A stretch of DNA of 10,137 nucleotides, taken from an uncultured Bacilli bacterium. Lineage in GTDB: Bacteria; Bacillota_I; Bacilli_A; RF39; UBA660. A model generated the notes under the pieces. That model saw only the letters and a list, made by a program, of their open reading frames with translations. It was not told the origin of the DNA and searched no databases. The DNA lies in assembly GCA_948629335.1 (NCBI GenBank), contig CAPHZB010000051.1, positions 1 to 10,137 on the forward strand, given 5' to 3'. Position numbers and translations under genes: made by a program. Numbering within the stretch: position 1 is the stretch's first letter; every line of letters starts with the position of its first letter. Below, piece by piece: positions 5,703 to 10,137 of the stretch.

Positions 5703-6977
5703 TCACTTTAAATAACCTAGAACAACAGAAGAAATCTCTTTTCTCTCTTTTTCAATTATAAAATTTTTCAATATTTCTTCCTTTTCAACCATTTTTTCCC
5801 GATAATATACCTGTATTAAAGCTTCTCCTTTTTTTACAAAGTCTCCAGGCTTCTTTAACAACCACAACCCAACGCCATAATCAATTACATCATCCAACTT
5901 CTCTCTTCCCGAACCAAGCATCGAAGAAATTTTTGCAAGTTCTAATGCATCAATAGATGTGATATACCCTTCTTCTTCACTTAACACGGTATAAGAAGTA
6001 TTAGCTATATCCATTTCATCTATATTTCCATGTTGCTTTTTTACAAGTTCTAAAAAGACATCGTAAGCTTTTTTATTTTCTAGATTTTCAAGAACCATTC
6101 TTTTTGCCTCCTCTAAAGAAATCTCTAATCCTAATGCAACCATTCGGGAAGCAAGAAAGACAACAAGTTCATAAAAATCAGGTGCGAAATTTCCTTTTAA
6201 CGCCTCTATACTCTCTTTTACTTCTAAAGCATTTCCAATTGCATATCCAAGTGGACATGTCATATCGGATAAAACACATTCAACTTGTACCCCATACTTT
6301 TTTCCAATTTGTATCATCGTTTTAGAAAGTTGTTCTGCTTCTTCTTTTGTTTTCATTAAAGCTCCATTCCCTACTTTTACATCCATGACAATTTTTTTAG
6401 AACCAGCTGCAATTTTCTTACTCATAATACTTGATGCAATTAAAGGAATGGATTCAACTGTCCCTGTTACATCTCTTAGCGCATACATTTTTTTATCTGC
6501 TATTACTAAATCTTTTCCTCCACTAGCAATACAAACATGAATATCTTCAATTTGCTTCATGAGTTCTTCTTCTGTTAAATAAGTTCTTAAACCAGGAATT
6601 GACTCTAGTTTATCAATTGTTCCTCCAGTAAACCCCAGTCCTCTCCCACTCATTTTAATCACATTTACGCCTACTGAGGCAACGAGGGGTGCAACAACAA
6701 GTGTCGTTTTATCCCCAACACCTCCTGTTGAATGTTTGTCAACTGTATGTATTCCAAACATAGAAGTATCGAGTATTTCGCCACTATGAAGCATGACATC
6801 TGTTAAATCAAATGTTTCTTCCTCATTCATTCCTTTTGTACAAATGCTCATCAAAAAAGCGCTCATTTGGTAATCTGGGATTTCCTCTTTAACATATCCC
6901 ATTACCATATAAGAAATTTCTTCTCTTGTAAGAGAAAATCCCATCCTTTTTTTATTAATAATATCTATTGTATCCAC
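5703..6977 (-). CDS. deoA: Pyrimidine-nucleoside (thymidine/uridine) phosphorylase
   Basis: The 424-residue enzyme cleaves pyrimidine (deoxy)nucleosides with phosphate to base plus (deoxy)ribose-1-phosphate in cytoplasmic nucleoside salvage. Family hallmarks: KHSTGGVGDKT at 81-91 (phosphate/nucleoside site, Lys81-His82-Ser83), SGRGLGFTGGT at 110-120, and Arg168, Ser183 and Lys187, which align with the base-binding Arg171, Ser186 and Lys190 of E. coli thymidine phosphorylase. The length is normal (about 430). Oddity: the usual GQT-x-x-L-x-PADK segment reads SGGKDLVIADK at 152-162, and DVK-T-G-x-GAFM reads DVKVGNGALM. The start is GTG 6977 with AGGTGAT (6987-6981) three nt upstream. It could equally be named pdp, since sequence alone does not separate the thymidine-specific from the broad type. 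No other nucleoside catabolism gene is adjacent. Confidence 0.92.
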   Translation of the reverse strand: MDTIDIINKKRMGFSLTREEISYMVMGYVKEEIPDYQMSAFLMSICTKGMNEEETFDLTDVMLHSGEILDTSMFGIHTVDKHSTGGVGDKTTLVVAPLVASVGVNVIKMSGRGLGFTGGTIDKLESIPGLRTYLTEEELMKQIEDIHVCIASGGKDLVIADKKMYALRDVTGTVESIPLIASSIMSKKIAAGSKKIVMDVKVGNGALMKTKEEAEQLSKTMIQIGKKYGVQVECVLSDMTCPLGYAIGNALEVKESIEALKGNFAPDFYELVVFLASRMVALGLEISLEEAKRMVLENLENKKAYDVFLELVKKQHGNIDEMDIANTSYTVLSEEEGYITSIDALELAKISSMLGSGREKLDDVIDYGVGLWLLKKPGDFVKKGEALIQVYYREKMVEKEEILKNFIIEKERKEISSVVLGYLK

Positions 6978-6993
6978 TTTATCACCTAAGATT

Positions 6994-7002
6994 AGTATAA
7001 CA
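6994..7002 (-). promoter_or_regulatory. Extended -10 promoter of deoA
   Basis: TGTTATACT on the minus strand is an extended -10. Transcription is predicted to start at 6987, the first A of AGGTGAT, so the mRNA would begin with its SD. No convincing -35 is visible; that position lies in the loop of the upstream operon's terminator. Confidence 0.6.
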
Positions 7003-7035
7003 AAAAAAATGAACTTTATCTTAAAAATTCATTTT
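7002..7035 (-). terminator. Rho-independent terminator of the three-gene membrane operon
   Basis: On the minus strand AAAATGAA (7035-7028) pairs perfectly with TTCATTTT (7013-7006) around a 14-nt loop and is followed by an unbroken run of T that ends at 7002. It lies 17 nt after the stop of the last operon gene. The T-run abuts the deoA extended -10 element, so terminator and promoter are packed together. Confidence 0.7.
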
Positions 7036-7052
7036 GGTTTACACTTTATCTT

Positions 7053-7499
7053 CTACATTTTACAATAAGAATCTGTATCTATTTTATAAGTGGACTCTTC
7101 CTTCGTAATTACAAAGTACCCTAAGCATTGGTGTTCATAATTTTTATCAAAGTATTGCTTTTTCAATGATATCACATATTTTTGATTATAAATATCATCT
7201 AAATAAACAATTTCTTTCTGATTTTTAAAAGAAAGAGAAGCCAAAAAATCCTTGTTTTCTAGTAATTTTTCCCCATACCTAGCAATCTCTTCTTTATCCT
7301 GTTTTATTCTTTTATCGTTATTTTCTACTTTTAAAATAATGGTCATGCTCTTATAAGAAATAAGCAATATAGGTAGCAAAATCATTAAGAATAATATAGC
7401 GTATTTAAATATTTTCTGGTTTCTTTGATTTTCTAATTGCATTTTAAAGTAATCGTGCATAGCATCTTTTTTAAAATCATCATATTCTGGTCTTTTCAT
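7053..7499 (-). CDS. Hypothetical single-span membrane protein with a conserved-looking Cys pair
   Basis: I do not recognise this 148-residue protein. It has a charged N-terminal segment of about 30 residues (cytoplasmic), one transmembrane helix at about 31-49, a Lys/Glu-rich, probably coiled segment at about 60-85, and a small C-terminal domain, predicted outside the cell, with Cys125 and Cys146 that could pair. The start is ATG 7499, with AGGTAGGTG upstream and 6 nt spacing; an in-frame GTG at 7508 lies within that SD and in the end of the upstream gene. Only 1 nt separates it from the preceding stop, so translation is probably coupled. It is the last gene of a three-gene operon with a terminator directly after it. 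Confidence 0.7.
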   Translation of the reverse strand: MKRPEYDDFKKDAMHDYFKMQLENQRNQKIFKYAILFLMILLPILLISYKSMTIILKVENNDKRIKQDKEEIARYGEKLLENKDFLASLSFKNQKEIVYLDDIYNQKYVISLKKQYFDKNYEHQCLGYFVITKEESTYKIDTDSYCKM

Positions 7500-7500
7500 G

Positions 7501-8034
7501 TTATACACCTACCTTTATAGAAAATAATAGTTTCGTTTGTTTTTCTTTTTTAGTGCTCGTATTTTCATATGTAACAATAAAGTAATAACGTCCTTCTTCT
7601 TTTATTATCTCTCTTATATCTTCTTTATAAACTGAGTCATAAAGGACTTTATCATTAAATAAAATCTTTAAAGAACTTGGTTTTTCATCTATTCCTTCCA
7701 TATTTGGAAGTTTATCTAACTTATAGAATGGTTTACAATCTATTTTTCTTTCACTATTTTCCTTTGTACAGTCATATTTAGAAATTTGTAAAATGAGTTT
7801 GTCTTTTTCTACCTCTATAAATGTTCTATCAACATACTGTTTATTTTCAATCTTACTTTCAATAACATCTTCGATATATTTTTTTGTTGTATTTTCAATA
7901 ACATAGTAAGAAATTTCTTCCTCTCCTACTTGTATTTTATAATATTGCATTGCCTCACTTTTATTCATTGAAAGAAGAATAAATAATAAAAACAAAAAGC
8001 ATATAAATGTTATTGTAAATCCTTTCCCACTCAT
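7501..8034 (-). CDS. Hypothetical exported or membrane-anchored protein, possible degenerate prepilin
   Basis: The 177-residue protein begins MSGKGFTITF followed by a hydrophobic stretch to about residue 22. GFTI resembles the prepilin cleavage motif GFTLIE, but Phe10 stands where pilins have Glu. Alternatively it is an ordinary signal peptide, with S-E-A at 26-28 before a possible signal peptidase I site, or an uncleaved anchor. The rest is a Lys/Glu-rich beta-type domain of unknown function with Cys89 and Cys100 able to form a disulfide. The SD AGGTGAT (8044-8038) overlaps the last codon and TGA stop of the upstream gene, with 3 nt to ATG 8034. The overlap indicates translational coupling with the polytopic membrane protein before it. 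Confidence 0.7.
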   Translation of the reverse strand: MSGKGFTITFICFLFLLFILLSMNKSEAMQYYKIQVGEEEISYYVIENTTKKYIEDVIESKIENKQYVDRTFIEVEKDKLILQISKYDCTKENSERKIDCKPFYKLDKLPNMEGIDEKPSSLKILFNDKVLYDSVYKEDIREIIKEEGRYYFIVTYENTSTKKEKQTKLLFSIKVGV

Positions 8035-8038
8035 AAAA

Positions 8039-9808
8039 TCACCTATCTTTCTCTTTTAATATAAATAATGTCATACAAAATAAAATGGGAATTGTAAATA
8101 TATAAGGCATTGCATACCTAAAATATGTGTTTACAGGAGAAGCAACACAGACAAGAATAAGGACAAAGGAAGGTGCGAAGATAGGAAGATATTGGTATTT
8201 TTTTTCATATAAAGTATACACAAATAAAGTAGATAGGATAAAAAATGCAAATCCAATATTAACACTTAATCCTAACAAAGGAAGTCTTTTATATGTATTT
8301 GCATACTCACTAAGTACATTCCTTAAACTACCTAATCCATTATAGTGATAATCAAATCCAGCCTGACTAAGTCTTGTATCGTATTTATAATATACATACC
8401 ATGAAGTTGTATCAGGATAGAAATATCCATATGTATTTGCAACTGTTGCTTCCAAATAAACAAGTGGATGTTTTCTAAATTGGCTAGCCCAAACTCCAAA
8501 ATAATTCTTTAAATCCTCTTTGGTTGCATATTTATTAAATTCCGCCTTTACAGGATCTGATATATGTGCTTGGTATCGCTCCTTCAATGTATTATACACT
8601 AAAATTTTATCAATGGCTTCTTTTTCTTTCTCTGTAACCTCAGAATCATATTTAGTAACATATCGTGCCGTTTGCTGAAAGGGAATAGAAAGCATTTCCC
8701 GAATACTTCCCTCTGGAATATCAAATGCTGGAAGAAGAACTTTTGTATATCCAAAGTTAAATGTCAAACAAAGCAGAAATAAAATAAGATTCTTCTTCCA
8801 TATCTTTTTTAGAATAAAAAATAAAAAAGGAAAAGAAAGGAGAAAAACATGAATTCCATTGTTTCTAAAAAGAATTAAAAAGAGAATAGTTAAAAAGAAA
8901 AATAAGAATTGATGTTTCTGGTAATCTTTATTTTGTAATATGGTAAAAAGCTGAATTGTGTATAGTACAACACAACAAGCAAAAAATGTATCTTTTACCG
9001 TTGACATCGCATAAAGAGGGAAAATGGGACAAATCATAAAAAAAAGTAAAATAAGAAGGCGTACTTTATAAGGAGTATGTAATTTCCTCATAAAAGAAAT
9101 GGTATAAGAAAGCGTAAAGATAATAGTTAATGTCTGTAAACATGTATAAATAAAAAGACCAAAGTTAAAACTACCAAATAACAATCCAACTTTGGTACAG
9201 CCACCTAAAAGCATGGTATGAAAAACAGGATGATGGTTTGTCAAATAGACATTCGGATTAGTAACAATAACACTATCTAAATATTTGGTTTCTATATTGA
9301 AGAATTGTTTAATTTGATTGCTTGGATCTGGAGATAAGATAGCTGGATAAAAAGCAATCATATAAATAAGATAACTTAAGAATAGACAAATACAAGAGAA
9401 GAAAAAAGGGTGTTCATCAAATAGCATTTTGAGTTTTTGATAAGAAAAGCTATTTTTGTATTTCTTTAAATAAGTGTATAAATAGGTTAGTCCTACCTTA
9501 AAAAATAGGAAATACCCAATAAACATAAGTACATTTAAAAAGATATGAAGAGGTGTTTTATAAAGAAGCGTAAAATCTCCTACCTTTTCAAAGGAATTTC
9601 CAATCAACATACAGGTACTCAAAAGAATACTTAAAACAGTAAATGATTTTGCTTTTATCTCTTTTCTATTTTTATAATAGAAATAGAAAAAGATGCAACA
9701 TACGCTAATTTCGAAAATTTTACCAGAAAAAGATATGTTTTTTGTTCCTCCTTCTAATTTTAAAAAGAAGGAGAAAATCGTAAATAGAGAAAATACAATA
9801 TTTTTCAT
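8039..9808 (-). CDS. DUF6020-like polytopic membrane protein, GT-C-type glycosyltransferase-like
   Basis: The 589-residue protein has about a dozen hydrophobic segments. Landmarks: FYPAILSPDPSNQ at 153-165 and NHHPVFHT at 191-198 in an early extracytoplasmic loop, KDTFFA at 272-277, FRNNGI at 314-319, then a hydrophilic loop at about 360-480 including HPLVYLEA and YGYFYP, and FRYAMPY at 563-569. This order (YP-x-x-SPD-x-x-Q, HHP, KD, RNNG) is what I associate with the DUF6020 family. The acidic residue in the first large loop resembles GT-C membrane glycosyltransferases that use lipid-linked sugars, but activity is not shown and no substrate can be named. ATG 9808 has SD AAAGGGG (9820-9814). 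It is the first gene of the operon; its TGA lies within the SD of the next gene. Confidence 0.75.
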   Translation of the reverse strand: MKNIVFSLFTIFSFFLKLEGGTKNISFSGKIFEISVCCIFFYFYYKNRKEIKAKSFTVLSILLSTCMLIGNSFEKVGDFTLLYKTPLHIFLNVLMFIGYFLFFKVGLTYLYTYLKKYKNSFSYQKLKMLFDEHPFFFSCICLFLSYLIYMIAFYPAILSPDPSNQIKQFFNIETKYLDSVIVTNPNVYLTNHHPVFHTMLLGGCTKVGLLFGSFNFGLFIYTCLQTLTIIFTLSYTISFMRKLHTPYKVRLLILLFFMICPIFPLYAMSTVKDTFFACCVVLYTIQLFTILQNKDYQKHQFLFFFLTILFLILFRNNGIHVFLLSFPFLFFILKKIWKKNLILFLLCLTFNFGYTKVLLPAFDIPEGSIREMLSIPFQQTARYVTKYDSEVTEKEKEAIDKILVYNTLKERYQAHISDPVKAEFNKYATKEDLKNYFGVWASQFRKHPLVYLEATVANTYGYFYPDTTSWYVYYKYDTRLSQAGFDYHYNGLGSLRNVLSEYANTYKRLPLLGLSVNIGFAFFILSTLFVYTLYEKKYQYLPIFAPSFVLILVCVASPVNTYFRYAMPYIFTIPILFCMTLFILKEKDR

Positions 9809-9829
9809 AGAAGCCCCTTTCTTTTCCCT

Positions 9830-9838
9830 ATTCTATCA
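9830..9838 (-). promoter_or_regulatory. Extended -10 promoter of the three-gene membrane operon
   Basis: TGATAGAAT on the minus strand fits TGn plus a -10 hexamer (TAGAAT, 9835-9830). Transcription would start near 9823, leaving a 15-nt leader that is almost entirely SD. The -35 region, for 17-nt spacing, falls on a 12-bp perfect palindrome (9848-9859) instead of a TTGACA-like box. Confidence 0.5.
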
Positions 9839-9847
9839 TAAAAATTA

Positions 9848-9859
9848 TTTTCATGAAAA
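9848..9859. repeat. 12-bp perfect palindrome at the -35 position of the membrane operon
   Basis: TTTTCATGAAAA reads the same on both strands. It occupies the -35 region of the promoter at 9830-9838, so a dimeric regulator could act here. In DNA this AT-rich, a chance 12-bp palindrome is not improbable. Confidence 0.4.
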
Positions 9860-9929
9860 GAAATCAGTCAATTTATGAATAAAATATGTCATTTTATTTG
9901 TAAAATCGAAAAAAAGTGAAAAATGTTAT

Positions 9930-9946
9930 TAAAAATTTTTAAAAAA
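9930..9946 (+). promoter_or_regulatory. UP-element-like A/T tracts before the tRNA promoter
   Basis: An uninterrupted run of A and T tracts (AAAAATTTTTAAAAAA) ends a few bases upstream of the -35 hexamer at 9950, the position of the UP element that contacts the alpha subunit C-terminal domain at stable-RNA promoters. The background is also AT-rich, so the call is moderate. Confidence 0.45.
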
Positions 9947-9949
9947 GTA

Positions 9950-9978
9950 TTGTCAAAGATAAATTTGTATTATATAAT
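9950..9978 (+). promoter_or_regulatory. Strong SigA-type promoter of the tRNA cluster
   Basis: TTGTCA (9950-9955), a 17-nt spacer, and perfect TATAAT (9973-9978). Predicted transcription start is at 9984-9985, about 21 nt before the mature 5' end of tRNA-Asn. It is divergent from the membrane-protein operon, whose start codon is about 140 bp to the left. Confidence 0.85.
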
Positions 9979-9983
9979 GGAAG

Positions 9984-10003
9984 AGTCTTAAGGAATTGAG
10001 ACT
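9984..10003 (+). ncRNA. GNRA-capped hairpin in the tRNA precursor leader
   Basis: AGTCTTAA (9984-9991) pairs with TTGAGACT (9996-10003), one G-U included, around the tetraloop GGAA, which fits GNRA. The hairpin occupies almost the entire predicted leader, starting at the transcription start and ending 2 nt before the tRNA. It could protect the 5' end or influence RNase P; it has no T-tract, so it is not a terminator. Confidence 0.55.
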
Positions 10004-10005
10004 GT

Positions 10006-10081
10006 GCCTAATTAGCTCAGTTGGTAGAGCACTCGGCTGTTAACCGATAGGTCGTAGGTTCGAGTCCTACATTAGGCGCCA
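10006..10081 (+). tRNA. tRNA-Asn (anticodon GTT)
   Basis: The cloverleaf is complete: acceptor GCCTAAT/ATTAGGC, D-arm GCTC/GAGC, anticodon loop CTGTTAA with GTT at 10039-10041, T-arm GTAGG/CCTAC with TTCGAGT loop, discriminator G, and an encoded CCA. The length is 76 nt. The top pair of the anticodon stem is C27-U43 (10032/10048), a mismatch where an A-U or G-U pair is usual; the other four pairs hold. Confidence 0.97.
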
Positions 10082-10085
10082 TTTT

Positions 10086-10137
10086 GGCCAGTTGGTGAAG
10101 TGGCTTAACACACTGCCCTTTCACGGCAGCATTCACG
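10086..10137 (+). tRNA. tRNA-Glu (anticodon TTC), truncated by the window end
   Basis: GGCCAGTTGGTGAAGTGG is the acceptor and D-arm start typical of tRNA-Glu. The anticodon stem CTGCC/GGCAG encloses CTTTCAC with TTC at 10120-10122. The T-arm and acceptor 3' half lie outside the window. It follows the tRNA-Asn CCA by 4 nt and is co-transcribed; more tRNA genes may follow. Confidence 0.93.

Noticed and set aside
6104..6325. Plus-strand open frame opposite deoA
   Set aside because: It lies wholly within a confident deoA coding region and lacks an SD.
8127..8345. Plus-strand open frame opposite the DUF6020-like gene
   Set aside because: Shadow of the membrane-protein gene.
9693..9878. Plus-strand open frame across the start of the membrane operon
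   Set aside because: It crosses the SD and promoter of the minus-strand gene, is low-complexity Lys/Phe-rich and has no SD of its own.

Overview
The window is AT-rich DNA (roughly 30% G+C by eye) from a low-GC Gram-positive bacterium. It most resembles an uncultured, probably host-associated member of Bacilli/Erysipelotrichia or a neighbouring lineage; this is inferred from gene families and composition, with no species marker present. TGA is used as a stop (rpoZ, deoA and the large membrane-protein gene), so the genetic code is standard. Shine-Dalgarno (SD) sequences are strong, and the promoters resemble SigA-type promoters.

Layout. Positions 1-176 hold an unidentified structured segment at the left edge and the leader of prsA. 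A PrsA-type foldase lipoprotein gene (177-1154, +) converges on recX (-) with overlapping stop codons inside one perfect inverted repeat. All remaining protein genes are on the minus strand. In transcription order from the right these are: a three-gene operon of unknown function (9808-7053: a DUF6020-like polytopic membrane protein and two small single-span proteins); a terminator; deoA/pdp (pyrimidine-nucleoside phosphorylase); a tandem pair of type IV prepilin-like genes (5663-2424); rpoZ (omega subunit of RNA polymerase); and recX. At the right edge, on the plus strand, a strong promoter drives a tRNA cluster (tRNA-Asn, then tRNA-Glu cut by the window end).

How the genes fit together. PrsA, the two prepilins and the three-gene operon are all envelope or extracytoplasmic functions. 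The prepilins share an almost identical N-terminal half and carry divergent C-terminal domains, so they look like surface subunits that diversify; no pilus assembly gene lies in the window. deoA, rpoZ and recX are housekeeping or stress genes with their own promoters.

Most notable points: (i) a LexA/SOS-like operator exactly in the spacer of a perfect-consensus recX promoter; (ii) a bidirectional terminator-like hairpin made from the last codons of both prsA and recX; (iii) three promoters in which the -10 box is followed by exactly 6 nt and then the SD, so the mRNA would begin at its own ribosome binding site; (iv) the mosaic prepilin pair with a 95-bp identical tract; (v) a GNRA-capped hairpin in the tRNA leader. 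No CRISPR array, insertion sequence, reverse transcriptase or phage gene was seen.
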